64,000 nt of DNA from Kordiimonas sp. SCSIO 12603 (GTDB taxonomy: Bacteria > Pseudomonadota > Alphaproteobacteria > Sphingomonadales > Kordiimonadaceae): positions 2,703,520 to 2,767,519 of the forward strand of contig NZ_CP073748.1 of assembly GCF_024398035.1 (NCBI RefSeq). Reading direction: 5' to 3'. Positions 9,483-18,402 of this stretch are shown in pieces; the stretch's first letter is position 1, and each line of letters begins with the position of its first letter. Below the pieces are notes generated by a model. That model saw only the letters and a list, made by a program, of their open reading frames with translations. It searched no databases and had not been told where the DNA came from. Made by a program: the position numbers and the translations under genes.

Positions 9483-10129
9483 TAAACACCCACGAGTGAC
9501 GCAACAAAATTCATCATAAAGAAAGCAGGATACACGATTACCATTGGTAATAGGAAGAATATCCCAAGCAGGATGAAAAACCCATATGGCTCAAGCGCTC
9601 TGAATTTCTGCGCAGCTTCATACGGCAGGTAATGTTCCAGCACTTTACCACCATCCAAGCCCGGCAAAGGAATAAGCCCAATGATGAAGAAGAAGGAAGA
9701 GAGCATTACACCCGCTTGTGCTGTTTGCGGCAGCCAATCTTGCGGTGTGAACCCGAAACTACCGCTGAAACGCCAAATATATGCCCAGAAAATAATCATC
9801 GCGAGCAAAGATGCTGGGCCAGAGATAGCAACATAGAGAAGGCCCTTATTGATATCTTTGAAGTTGCCCGGGTTAATCTGAATTGGCTTCGCCATTCCAA
9901 AAAGGATCGGTAGCTGTAGCACAACAAAAGCTACAACAGGTACCACGCCTGTCCAGATGGGGTCAGCATGAACCAGTGGGTTGGCGGATAGCCTACCGCT
10001 TTGTTCAACACTCCAATCGCCCATTTTGTGTGCAACATATCCTCTGAGCGCCTCACGCCATGTAACAGCAAGCAAAAACGGCAATGCCATAATGCTTACT
10101 TCGTAAAGCTTTTGATTCAGATCAAACAC
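9482..10129 (-). CDS. Site-2-protease (M50) family membrane protein lacking the HExxH zinc motif
   Basis: 215 residues with about five or six membrane helices. The overall layout is that of small S2P/M50 proteins: GRLSANPLVHADPIWTGVV after the first helix, AKPIQINPGNF, AISGPASLLAMI and a C-terminal IPLPGLDGGKVLEHYLP with the conserved Asp of the third zinc ligand. The HExxH that should follow the first helix is instead R25-E-A-L-R29, so both histidine ligands are replaced by arginine. It is likely an inactive pseudo-protease, perhaps a scaffold or regulator (inference). Position between nagZ and scpA is compatible with a conserved role. Confidence 0.85.
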   Translation of the reverse strand: MFDLNQKLYEVSIMALPFLLAVTWREALRGYVAHKMGDWSVEQSGRLSANPLVHADPIWTGVVPVVAFVVLQLPILFGMAKPIQINPGNFKDINKGLLYVAISGPASLLAMIIFWAYIWRFSGSFGFTPQDWLPQTAQAGVMLSSFFFIIGLIPLPGLDGGKVLEHYLPYEAAQKFRALEPYGFFILLGIFFLLPMVIVYPAFFMMNFVASLVGV

Positions 10130-10141
10130 TTAATCAACTTT

Positions 10142-11149
10142 CTAAAACTTCGACATTAATTCTTCAAGACGACGCTTCACGTCGCCTCGGTCAATCATTG
10201 GTGCCTGTTCAACATCACGTACCAGATTGGCAATACGCTTTTCCAACCCAGCATCAATCCCGTGGCATACAGACGCGACCTCTTCCATCTCAGCCATATC
10301 GCCATTGCAGTGAAGAAGCAGATCACATCCCGCATCCAGCGCTTCTTTTGACCGTTCCGCAAAGCTGCCAGACAAAGCTTTCATAGAGAGATCATCTGTC
10401 ATCAAAAGCCCAGAAAAGCCCATTTTCATACGAATAGTACGCGCAATAACCTGCCGAGAAAGCGTGGCAGGCTTTTCACTATCAAGAGCGCTGTACACAA
10501 TATGTGCTGTCATCGCGAAGGGTGCGTCTTTAAGTGCCTTAAACGGAGCAAAATCCGTTTCTTCCAGTTCTTCAACAGATGCATCGACGACAGGAAGCTT
10601 CAGATGGCTGTCAACCATAGCTCGACCATGGCCTGGGATATGCTTCACAACAGGCAACACACCACCCTCTTGAAGAGCATCAACAGTGATTCTGCCGAGT
10701 GCTGCAACAAGGTTTGGATCACCTGAGAAAGCGCGATCACCGATAATAGCATCTGCTTCTTTTTGACGAACATCCAGAAGGGGCAAACAATTTACATTCA
10801 CACCAACCTTACGGAGATCATCCGCCATAAGGCGACAATTCAAGCGTAATGCACTAGCTGCCAGAGTTGGATCTTTAAGCGCCATTTCACCGAAAACACC
10901 CATTGGTGGGTATTTACGCCAGTGTGGTTCTGTCATTCGCTGAACACGGCCACCTTCCTGATCGATCAGAACAGGCACCTTATGGCGACCTACAGAACGT
11001 TTCAAATCAGAAGTGAGCCTACTAAGCTGCGCTTTATCCTCAACATTTCGTGCAAAAAGAATAAACCCAGCAGGTTTATTCTTTTGGAAGAAAGCGAATT
11101 CAGCTTCTGTTAGTTCAGGGCCAGAACACCCAAATATAATCGGCTTCAT
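10142..11149 (-). CDS. nagZ: Beta-N-acetylhexosaminidase NagZ
   Basis: 335 residues, glycoside hydrolase family 3. IDQEGGRVQRM, KHIPGHGRAMVDSHLKLPVVD (with the catalytic Asp/His loop) and LLMTDDLSMKAL (nucleophile Asp in MTDD) are all present. NagZ removes N-acetylglucosamine from anhydromuropeptides in the cytoplasm during cell-wall recycling and influences AmpC-type beta-lactamase induction in species that have it. It lies nine bases after the SPOR-protein gene and 12 bases before the M50-like gene. Confidence 0.96.
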   Translation of the reverse strand: MKPIIFGCSGPELTEAEFAFFQKNKPAGFILFARNVEDKAQLSRLTSDLKRSVGRHKVPVLIDQEGGRVQRMTEPHWRKYPPMGVFGEMALKDPTLAASALRLNCRLMADDLRKVGVNVNCLPLLDVRQKEADAIIGDRAFSGDPNLVAALGRITVDALQEGGVLPVVKHIPGHGRAMVDSHLKLPVVDASVEELEETDFAPFKALKDAPFAMTAHIVYSALDSEKPATLSRQVIARTIRMKMGFSGLLMTDDLSMKALSGSFAERSKEALDAGCDLLLHCNGDMAEMEEVASVCHGIDAGLEKRIANLVRDVEQAPMIDRGDVKRRLEELMSKF

Positions 11150-11158
11150 ACGACAGGC

Positions 11159-11959
11159 CTACGGGGTAACCACGATACAGGCCTGTTGCCCTGCTCTCAA
11201 TGCTAAACAAGTTTGATCCGCTTCAGCACGATTATCAAACGGACCAACACGAAGACGATAAAGTGTACGACCACCAGTATCCACAGATTCGTATATGGAA
11301 GATTTCTCTTTTAAATATTCGTAAAACTTACCCCGGATACCAACCCATGCCCGTTTTGCACTAGGCTCTGAACCATAAGCGCCAAGCTGGATACGGAATT
11401 TACCTTCCATAATATCAACTGGCTTCTCTTCAACTTGAGCAGGTGTTTCGCTTGTCGTCACCTCAGGCTTAGGTTCTTCTTTCACTGGTGCTGGAGTTGA
11501 TGCTTCCACCTTCGGCTGCTCTGCGGCTGCAGGCGTTTTATCACCCGTTACAGCAGCGACGATATCGCCAACCGGGTCTTCCGGTAGTTCCTCAACAGGT
11601 TTTTCAGGTTGTGCGCCCAGTTCCACGCTTTGTCGCGGTTTTGCACCATCAACCTGATTGAACACCTCTTTATCCTGATGTGCTACCTGCATTCCACCAA
11701 CATCTGCTGGCTTTTCCTTAAATGCCGTTTCAGGTGCAGCAACATGCTTAGCCGGCTCTGAAGAGGCACTATCGTAAAGATACCAGATAACAGAAGCAAA
11801 CAGAGCAATTGTAACAACCGCGCCAACACCTGTTGCGATCCAAAGCTTTTTGGACCCCATCACTGATGCCGTCTGTTCCTCTTCATCTTCAGGAACCGGC
11901 TGCAACCACGGCGGAATATCTTTTTGCCCGCCTAACCCTGTTTGCTCTTCATCATTCAT
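11159..11959 (-). CDS. SPOR-domain membrane protein
   Basis: 266 residues. One transmembrane helix (about 37-60) separates a short cytoplasmic tail from a long Pro/Glu/Lys-rich periplasmic linker. The C-terminal 75 residues are a SPOR domain (FRIQLGAYGSEPSAKRAWV ... YRLRVGPFDNRAEADQTCLAL), which binds denuded glycan strands at the division septum. This is the usual architecture of FtsN-like or generic SPOR proteins found between argS and nagZ in Alphaproteobacteria. One base separates it from argS. Confidence 0.9.
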   Translation of the reverse strand: MNDEEQTGLGGQKDIPPWLQPVPEDEEEQTASVMGSKKLWIATGVGAVVTIALFASVIWYLYDSASSEPAKHVAAPETAFKEKPADVGGMQVAHQDKEVFNQVDGAKPRQSVELGAQPEKPVEELPEDPVGDIVAAVTGDKTPAAAEQPKVEASTPAPVKEEPKPEVTTSETPAQVEEKPVDIMEGKFRIQLGAYGSEPSAKRAWVGIRGKFYEYLKEKSSIYESVDTGGRTLYRLRVGPFDNRAEADQTCLALRAGQQACIVVTP

Positions 11960-11960
11960 C

Positions 11961-13712
11961 TTAGCGCATTTCCTCTACAGGCGTTACACCCAGCACTTCC
12001 AAACCGCTTGCAATAACAAGAGCTACACTGCGAATAAGCGCAAGACGTGCTTTTGTCATTTCTTCATCACCATCAATGATGAAGCGAAGGGACGGATTAT
12101 CATTACCTTTATTCCAAAAAGTATGGAACTCAGAAGCAAGATCATAAAGGAAAAAGGCAATTCTGTGTGGCTCATGCGCTTCAGCAGCAGCTTCAACCAT
12201 ACGAGGCCACGCAGCACACTGCTGAATCATCGCGATCTCACTTTCATGAGAGAGTTTTGACACATCAGCTCCAGCGAGTGCTTCATCAGACGCATCCAGA
12301 TCAGCAAAAGCAACCTGTGCTTTACCGATTACAGAACAGATACGCGCATGCGCATACTGCACATAAAATACCGGGTTATCCTTTGATTGCTCAGTTACCT
12401 TAGCAAAATCAAAATCAAGCGGTGCATCGTTCTTACGTGTAAGCATGATGAAACGAGTTACATCACGACCTACTTCATCAACCACATCACGCATGGTAAT
12501 GAAATTACCGGACCGTTTTGACATCTTGAACGGTTCACCATCACGGAACAGGCGCACAAGCTGACAAAGCTTCACATCAAGATCGCCATCTTCCGCAAGG
12601 CCCTTAACCGCTGCCTGCATACGCTTCACGTAACCACCATGGTCAGCGCCCCAAACATTAATCATGTTTTTAAAGCCGCGCTGATATTTATCATAGTGGT
12701 AAGCGATGTCCGCGCCAAAGTAGGTATAATCACCGTTTGATTTCTGCAGTGCACGATCAACGTCATCACCAAAATCAGTCGCTCGGAACAAAGTTTGTTC
12801 ACGGGCTTCCCAATCGTCAGGCTTTTTGCCTTTTGGTGGCTCAAGAACACCTTCATAGATATGGCCACGCTCGCGCAAATCAGCGATCACTTCATCAATA
12901 CGGCCTGATTTATGAAGCGTTTTCTCAGAGAAGAATACTTCATGCTCAACACCAAGAACCTTAAGATCTTCCCGGATCAAGTCCATCATTGCGTCTGTCG
13001 CTTCATCACGGATGGTTTCGATCCATTCGCTTTCATCAGCATCAAGCCATTTATCGCCGTATTTTTCCTTAAGCATTTCACCAACAGGGATCAAATATTC
13101 ACCTGGGTAAAGGCCTTCAGGAATAGCACCAATATCACGGCCATGAGCTTCGCAGTAGCGCAGGTAAGATGAACGAGCGAGCACATCGATTTGTCCGCCT
13201 GCATCATTAATCAAATATTCTTTGCTAACTTTAAAGCCTGCTTTTGACAGAAGGTTAGAAAGCGCATCACCAAACACAGCACCGCGTGTATGGCCCACAT
13301 GCAGTGGTCCAGTTGGGTTTGCAGAAACATATTCCACGTTCACTGGCTCACCAGCACCCATTTCGCTTGAACCAAACGCCTTACCATCTTTAAGGATGGT
13401 CAGAACCTGATTTTGCCAGAATGAAGACGCAAGGCGAAGGTTGATAAAACCTGGGCCCGCAATTTCAACAGCATCAACATCGTTCAGGCCTTCAAGCCTC
13501 GGTGCCAGCAGCTCTGCAATATCGCGCGGCTTACGCTTCGCCTGCTTTGAAAGCACGAGGGCTGCGTTTGTTGCAATATCACCGTGGCTCGCATCCCGTG
13601 GCGGCTCTACAGCGATATTTTTAGTATCTAGTGTTTCAGGGAGATCGCCCGCCGCACTAAGGGCTGCAAGCTCAGTATCAATAATTCCCCGAAAGTGGGT
13701 AAAAACATTCAT
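11961..13712 (-). CDS. argS: Arginine--tRNA ligase
   Basis: 583 residues. The class I HIGH signature appears as [16 protein letters not shown], and KMSKR as [17 protein letters not shown]. The C-terminal DALR anticodon-binding domain is present ([19 protein letters not shown]). It charges tRNA-Arg. Start ATG at 13712 overlaps the dgt stop by four bases (ATGA), so dgt and argS are coupled. Confidence 0.98.
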   Translation of the reverse strand: MNVFTHFRGIIDTELAALSAAGDLPETLDTKNIAVEPPRDASHGDIATNAALVLSKQAKRKPRDIAELLAPRLEGLNDVDAVEIAGPGFINLRLASSFWQNQVLTILKDGKAFGSSEMGAGEPVNVEYVSANPTGPLHVGHTRGAVFGDALSNLLSKAGFKVSKEYLINDAGGQIDVLARSSYLRYCEAHGRDIGAIPEGLYPGEYLIPVGEMLKEKYGDKWLDADESEWIETIRDEATDAMMDLIREDLKVLGVEHEVFFSEKTLHKSGRIDEVIADLRERGHIYEGVLEPPKGKKPDDWEAREQTLFRATDFGDDVDRALQKSNGDYTYFGADIAYHYDKYQRGFKNMINVWGADHGGYVKRMQAAVKGLAEDGDLDVKLCQLVRLFRDGEPFKMSKRSGNFITMRDVVDEVGRDVTRFIMLTRKNDAPLDFDFAKVTEQSKDNPVFYVQYAHARICSVIGKAQVAFADLDASDEALAGADVSKLSHESEIAMIQQCAAWPRMVEAAAEAHEPHRIAFFLYDLASEFHTFWNKGNDNPSLRFIIDGDEEMTKARLALIRSVALVIASGLEVLGVTPVEEMR

Positions 13713-14920
13713 AGCGTTACTCTTGAAAGATCGAATAGTTTCGCGTGCTCGCGGAAAGCAAAACGGTCTGTCATACCGCCGATAAAATCGGCTACCACAC
13801 GGGCAGTTTCAGCAGACATCGGCTCACCGGCACGTTCGCTCCATTCGGTTGGCAAACATTCTGGCTCGGAGATATACAGATCAAATAGATCTTTCACCAC
13901 CCTTTTTGCCTTACTTGCCATACGATTTACCAAATAGTGGCGGTACATTTTTTCAAACAGGAAGGTTTTCAGCTCTTTTACAGCGATGCCCATGTTTTTA
14001 CCAAAGGCAATAGTTGGCTGACCAGCATTCCTGATATCATCCGGGCTTTGCGGGTCCAGGGCCTTGATTCTACGCGTACTTTCCACCATCAAATCGCCAA
14101 CCATTCGGCTGATCATACGGCGAACAAGTTCGTGAATCAGAATATCACGCGGCGCGTTTGGATAGGTAAGCATCACTTCATCAATGATTTGCGCTACAAT
14201 TGGAATATTCTTGAGCTCATCAAATTCGATAAGGCCTGCGCGCAAACCATCATCCAAATCATGGCTTGAATAAGCGATATCATCAGCAATTGCAGCAACC
14301 TGTGCTTCACCTGATGCATATGTGTGCAATTCCAGATCAAACTCAGGCAAGAATTCCTTAAAACCAAAAGGTAGTTCCTTTGGTGGGTTCTTATGATCAA
14401 TTGGGCCATCTACAAGTGGGCCGTTATGCTTAGCCAGACCTTCTAGCGCTTCCCATGTAAGGTTCAGGCCGTCAAACTGAGCATAGCGATGCTCAAGCTT
14501 TGTAAGCTGACGCAAAGACTGTGCATTATGATCAAAACCGTCATGATCTTTCATACATTCATTGAGAACCTGTTCACCAATATGCCCGAAAGGCGGATGA
14601 CCAAGATCATGTGCTAGCGCAAGTGCCTCGCCAAGATCCTCGTTCAAATGCAAGGAACGACAAACAGAGCGTGCAATCTGCGCTACTTCAAGCGAATGTG
14701 TAAGGCGCGTACGGAAATGGTCACCTTCATGGTAAACAAATACCTGTGTTTTGTGCTTCAAGCGCCGGAAACTTGAAGAATGAATCACTCTATCCCTATC
14801 GCGTTGATAACAGCTTCGGGACGGCACTTCAGGTTCTTTACACAAGCGACCTCGGCTTTGGGAAGGTATACATGCATATGGTGCAAGCGTTTCTTCATAA
14901 TTAACCAAGGTATCGGTCAT
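13709..14920 (-). CDS. dgt: Deoxyguanosinetriphosphate triphosphohydrolase-like protein
   Basis: 403 residues of the type-2 dGTPase family. HD-domain ligands are visible in [16 protein letters not shown] and [16 protein letters not shown], with a later [17 protein letters not shown]. These enzymes convert dNTPs to deoxynucleoside and triphosphate and help control nucleotide pools. It heads the long minus-strand run that continues into argS. In Alphaproteobacteria it is usually found beside erpA and argS, as here. Confidence 0.95.
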   Translation of the reverse strand: MTDTLVNYEETLAPYACIPSQSRGRLCKEPEVPSRSCYQRDRDRVIHSSSFRRLKHKTQVFVYHEGDHFRTRLTHSLEVAQIARSVCRSLHLNEDLGEALALAHDLGHPPFGHIGEQVLNECMKDHDGFDHNAQSLRQLTKLEHRYAQFDGLNLTWEALEGLAKHNGPLVDGPIDHKNPPKELPFGFKEFLPEFDLELHTYASGEAQVAAIADDIAYSSHDLDDGLRAGLIEFDELKNIPIVAQIIDEVMLTYPNAPRDILIHELVRRMISRMVGDLMVESTRRIKALDPQSPDDIRNAGQPTIAFGKNMGIAVKELKTFLFEKMYRHYLVNRMASKAKRVVKDLFDLYISEPECLPTEWSERAGEPMSAETARVVADFIGGMTDRFAFREHAKLFDLSRVTL

Positions 14921-15028
14921 TAGTGTCTCCCTGAATCTATAAATTTTTGCTTATTGCAATAAGTTTTTCAGCACAGTATCCGCCCACATAAAAATGAGCA
15001 ATAGCTAACGCCTAACTCACCGCAGGAA

Positions 15029-15042
15029 AATTGTATACAATT
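15029..15042. promoter_or_regulatory. 14-bp perfect palindrome upstream of the PAS gene
   Basis: AATTGTATACAATT is a perfect palindrome centred about 56 bases upstream of the likely transcription start of the PAS-protein gene and about 115 bases upstream of dgt. It has the form of an operator for a dimeric regulator; the protein that would bind is unknown. Confidence 0.4.
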
Positions 15043-15056
15043 CGTTAACAATGTCG

Positions 15057-15085
15057 TTGCTCGTTAATATTTTATTAACTATACT
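15057..15085 (+). promoter_or_regulatory. Putative promoter of the PAS gene giving a leaderless mRNA
   Basis: TTGCTC (15057-15062), 17 bases, then TATACT (15080-15085). Transcription would start about seven bases later, at or next to the ATG at 15092, and no ribosome-binding site precedes that ATG. Both facts suggest a leaderless transcript. Confidence 0.45.
15064..15078 (+). promoter_or_regulatory. CtrA-type box TTAA-N7-TTAA
   Basis: TTAATATTTTATTAA is an exact match to the alphaproteobacterial CtrA full site (TTAA, seven bases, TTAA). It lies between the putative -35 and -10 elements of the PAS gene. A match this short can occur by chance in AT-rich DNA. Confidence 0.45.
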
Positions 15086-15091
15086 ATAAAA

Positions 15092-15589
15092 ATGATTAGT
15101 AACTGTTTTACATATGACGCTCTCGCTAGCGCAGTAAATGTGGATTTTCAAAAACGCATTTTAGCGCACTGGGAAGATATTCGACAGAGCAGGAAGTTCC
15201 CTTCAAAACAGGATTTCCGACCACAGAATTTCTCACGTTATCTTCCACAGTTAGCGATTGTATCCTTCGATGATACCAACTTCTCAGATCGCCTGATTGG
15301 ATCAACAGTGATCGAAATGCTGGGATATGCCATGGGTGCCCAGTATCAGGAAGACACGCGCCTGGGCTACAACAGCCAGGCTTTGCGGCATGTGTTAGAG
15401 ACATCAAAAAAAGAAGCGCAGCCGCTTTATTTTACTGGCGAACTTTCGGAAAATTCCATTTCGCCTGTTGAGTTTTGTGCACTGGCACTTCCTTTTAGCT
15501 TAAAAAGTGACAAAGACGAATTCGATACAATCATTCTAGCTTTCGAATTCCAGAAGAAATCCCTCCTGCACACACTTAAGCAAGCATAA
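15092..15589 (+). CDS. PAS domain-containing protein (PAS_5 type)
   Basis: 165 residues. The pattern HWEDIRQSRKFPSKQDFRP ... LPQLAIVSFDD ... DRLIGSTVIEMLGYAMG resembles the alphaproteobacterial PAS_5 family (stand-alone PAS proteins with no output domain). Such proteins are common in multiple copies; their ligand and partner are generally unknown. It has no ribosome site, and promoter elements suggest a leaderless mRNA. A CtrA-type box overlaps the promoter. It diverges from dgt. Confidence 0.75.
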   Translation: MISNCFTYDALASAVNVDFQKRILAHWEDIRQSRKFPSKQDFRPQNFSRYLPQLAIVSFDDTNFSDRLIGSTVIEMLGYAMGAQYQEDTRLGYNSQALRHVLETSKKEAQPLYFTGELSENSISPVEFCALALPFSLKSDKDEFDTIILAFEFQKKSLLHTLKQA

Positions 15590-15680
15590 TCATACTTTTT
15601 TTGTCATGTAATTTGATTATTAAGCTTCATATGCTTACATATGGCTTGAATACTTCATTATTTGACGTTGGCAGAGTATC

Positions 15681-16022
15681 ATGACCGAACAAGCAACTCC
15701 TGTTTCAATTAGCGAAAACGCAGCTAAACGCGTTGCCGCTCTTATTGAGCAACAAGGAAACCCAAACCTGAAATTACGCCTTTCTGTATCTGGTGGAGGG
15801 TGTAGCGGTTTCCAATACGGTTTTGAATTTGATGAAGAACAGAAATCTGATGATATCGTTGTGGAGCGTGATGGTGTAACCATGCTTGTTGATGGTATGT
15901 CCCTGCTCTATCTAATGGGTTCAGAAGTAGATTTTGTTGAAGACCTTGTTGGTGCATCATTTCAAGTGGTGAACCCTAATGCTACAGCGAATTGTGGCTG
16001 CGGCTCATCCTTCTCCATTTAA
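15681..16022 (+). CDS. erpA: Iron-sulfur cluster insertion protein ErpA
   Basis: 113 residues, A-type carrier fold. The three ligand cysteines are visible: GGGCSGFQYGF and the C-terminal NCGCGSSF. The N-terminal VSISENAAKRVAALIEQQG is typical. ErpA delivers Fe-S clusters to apoproteins, in E. coli including the isoprenoid enzyme IspG. Distinguishing ErpA from IscA by sequence alone is imperfect, but stand-alone location near dgt/argS and xthA favours ErpA. Confidence 0.88.
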   Translation: MTEQATPVSISENAAKRVAALIEQQGNPNLKLRLSVSGGGCSGFQYGFEFDEEQKSDDIVVERDGVTMLVDGMSLLYLMGSEVDFVEDLVGASFQVVNPNATANCGCGSSFSI

Positions 16023-16038
16023 ATCAAGGACCACATCT

Positions 16039-16827
16039 GTGAAAATTGCTACCTTTAACATCAACGGCGTTAAAGCACGCCTTCCTCGTGTTCTTGAATG
16101 GCTTGAAGAATTTAATCCTGATGTTGCCTGCCTACAGGAAATCAAAAGCATAGATGAAAACTTTCCGCGTCTTGAATTTGAAGAAAAAGGCTGGAATGTA
16201 GAAACCCATGGGCAGAAGTCCTTTAATGGTGTTGCAATCCTTTCAAAACACCCGATTGAAGATATCATGCGTCGTCTGCCCGATCTTGACGGTAGTGAGT
16301 GCGAAGAAGATGAGCAAGCGCGCTATATTGAAGCCACGGTTAAAGGTGTGCGTGTAGCCTCTATTTACCTTCCAAACGGTAATCCACGTCCCGGCCCGAA
16401 GTTTGATTATAAGCTCAGCTGGATGGATCGTCTTATCAAACGCGCAGAATACCTGAGAACACTTGAAATTCCTGTTGTTCTTGCTGGCGATTATAATGTA
16501 ATTCCATTTGATGAAGACTGCCACAACCCCGCTGCATGGACAGAAGATGCTCTAACCCAACCGGAAAGCCGGGCACGCCTGCGTACGCTATGGAATATGG
16601 GATACACAGACTCTATCCGCCAGATCACACCTCGCGGACCAATGTATAGCTACTGGGATTTCCAGCGAGGCGCATGGCAAAAAGACCACGGCATCAGAAT
16701 TGATCACCTGCTTCTATCACCACAGGCTGCTGATATTCTGAAAGATGCCAAGGTGGACCGCATACCACGTGGTAAAGAAAAACCAAGCGACCACACGCCT
16801 GTTTGGGTAGAACTAGATATCGCTTAA
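16039..16827 (+). CDS. xthA: Exodeoxyribonuclease III
   Basis: 262 residues from the GTG at 16039, which has AAGGA ten bases upstream and gives the canonical N-terminus (V)KIATFNINGVKAR. Later motifs CLQEIK (catalytic Glu), LAGDYNVIPFDEDCHNP and the C-terminal PSDHTPVWVELD (catalytic Asp-His) define the EEP-fold AP endonuclease/exonuclease III used in base-excision repair. It follows erpA by 16 bases. Confidence 0.96.
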   Translation: MKIATFNINGVKARLPRVLEWLEEFNPDVACLQEIKSIDENFPRLEFEEKGWNVETHGQKSFNGVAILSKHPIEDIMRRLPDLDGSECEEDEQARYIEATVKGVRVASIYLPNGNPRPGPKFDYKLSWMDRLIKRAEYLRTLEIPVVLAGDYNVIPFDEDCHNPAAWTEDALTQPESRARLRTLWNMGYTDSIRQITPRGPMYSYWDFQRGAWQKDHGIRIDHLLLSPQAADILKDAKVDRIPRGKEKPSDHTPVWVELDIA

Positions 16828-16853
16828 GAAATATGATGCCTAAGCATTAAGCC

Positions 16854-17276
16854 TCAGGCGTCAACAGTTTCGTATTTCTGACCTTCACGATTATTCTGCG
16901 GCTGACCAAGCTCTGCTTGGCTCGGTGTTACATACTCATCGATGTTTACGATCCGGTTCTTTGAATCTACGTGCACTGCACGGGATACACGGCCAGGAAG
17001 ATCTTTGGCAGGAACAAACTCATACCCCATAATGATAGCTAGATCCCCCTTGGAAAACTGATGTGCAGCTGCCCCATTTAGACAAATCACACCAGAACCT
17101 TCGGTACCTTCGATCACATAAGTGGTAATACGCTCGCCGTTAGTGATATTCACTACATCTACTGCAGTGTTCGGCAAAAGTCCCGACGCACGCAGTAAAA
17201 TTGGATCAACAGTGATTGAACCAATATAGTCAAGCTCAGCACCCGTGATTGTTACACGGTGAAGTTTGCCGTACAT
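16854..17276 (-). CDS. panD: Aspartate 1-decarboxylase
   Basis: 140 residues from the ATG at 17276 (MYGKLHRVTIT). The self-cleavage site is Y17-I-G19-S20, whose serine becomes the pyruvoyl group, and INLNGAAAH-type sequence (ICLNGAAAHQFSKGD) follows. PanD makes beta-alanine for pantothenate and coenzyme A. A GTG at 17315 with a GAGG ribosome site upstream would add 13 residues, and a farther ATG adds more; the correct start is uncertain. The C-terminus runs about 15 residues beyond the usual end. Confidence 0.88.
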   Translation of the reverse strand: MYGKLHRVTITGAELDYIGSITVDPILLRASGLLPNTAVDVVNITNGERITTYVIEGTEGSGVICLNGAAAHQFSKGDLAIIMGYEFVPAKDLPGRVSRAVHVDSKNRIVNIDEYVTPSQAELGQPQNNREGQKYETVDA

Positions 17277-17433
17277 AAACTGCCTAAGGGCACCATCAAA
17301 AACTAGATTACTCACGCTATGAGTTCCTCTGCCAATACACATGCATCATCACACATGGCGCGATATGGCGTGATTAAGGGTGAAGGTCAAGGAAAAGAGA
17401 AAAATATTCATACTCTTTAGAATGCAGGCAATA

Positions 17434-17460
17434 AAAAAGCCGGGAAAATCCCGGCTTTTT
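17434..17460. terminator. Bidirectional intrinsic terminator
   Basis: GCCGGGA, an AAA loop and TCCCGGC form a seven-pair stem flanked by five A on the left and five T on the right, so it can act in both directions. It lies downstream of the unknown membrane-protein gene and upstream of panD on the minus strand. Confidence 0.85.
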
Positions 17461-17480
17461 AGGTTGTTTATCTAATAAAG

Positions 17481-18341
17481 TTAAGATTGATCATCTTCAG
17501 CATCAGCTTCCATCACAGGAGCAGCACTTTCAGCTTGATCGTTTTCCATAAGGCAATAGCTAAAACGAATGCCATGCGCAGCAGGAACAGCAAAACTCAC
17601 GAAGATACCCAACACCAATTGCACGATCCAAACAAGAGACAGAAGACCTGCATAATTCATCAAGATTGTTGGAACGAGAATGATGGAATAAATCAGGATA
17701 AGTACAATAGCAAAATCAATCGTGTGCGGATGATTAAGCGCTTCCTTATCTTCTCCTAGCGCAGTATTCGTCAGATTTGATGATACCAGAGAATAAATCA
17801 CACAGCTGATAATAACTTGTACTATCGAGAAAACACCACTGCCTTGCGCCGCATTGGGATCATTTATATCAACCAAGCCAACAGTGGAGAACACAAACAT
17901 AGCCACAAAAGAAGCAATCGCGATAATAACACCGACAAGCAAAAATTTAATCATGTTCACAACAGCAGCGACAATCGCCTGCCCAACACTTTCAAAAGCA
18001 ATGCGGTCTACACCAAGAGCAGCGAGCCTCACCCAGCGGTTAAACACGTGTGCAAAAAATATCGTCATCGCCAGAACAGCAATGAGAAGAGGGAAAGCAA
18101 TTGCACCTATGGCATCAATATCACTAGCTAACAGCTTTTCGTTAAGTTCTTGCAGACCAGCCTGATCAATACCGCCAACAAGCATCAGCACAACAAAAAC
18201 CGCTACCGCAACAATAAAGCCAGCGATCATCCAGCCAATACTTTTCAACACTTCCATTGGATATGCCAGCGGCAATCCTACAGCTTTCTTAAATACATCA
18301 ATTGTTGGAAAATTATTTTCCACGGCATGCTCCCCAGCCAA
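17481..18341 (-). CDS. Unknown multi-pass membrane protein
   Basis: 286 residues with six predicted transmembrane segments grouped at about 30-58, 75-97, 118-150, 165-185 and 210-265, and an acidic C-terminal tail rich in Asp and Glu. I do not recognise a catalytic motif. It follows ilvD on the minus strand after about 60 bases and is closed by a strong terminator, so it may be co-transcribed with ilvD. Its function cannot be named from sequence. Confidence 0.75.
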   Translation of the reverse strand: MAGEHAVENNFPTIDVFKKAVGLPLAYPMEVLKSIGWMIAGFIVAVAVFVVLMLVGGIDQAGLQELNEKLLASDIDAIGAIAFPLLIAVLAMTIFFAHVFNRWVRLAALGVDRIAFESVGQAIVAAVVNMIKFLLVGVIIAIASFVAMFVFSTVGLVDINDPNAAQGSGVFSIVQVIISCVIYSLVSSNLTNTALGEDKEALNHPHTIDFAIVLILIYSIILVPTILMNYAGLLSLVWIVQLVLGIFVSFAVPAAHGIRFSYCLMENDQAESAAPVMEADAEDDQS

Positions 18342-18402
18342 ATTAATAGTTGGCTAACGCTACAAGAGGATTGTCCGTGTTTAAAGCTTTAATTGAAGCA
18401 AT

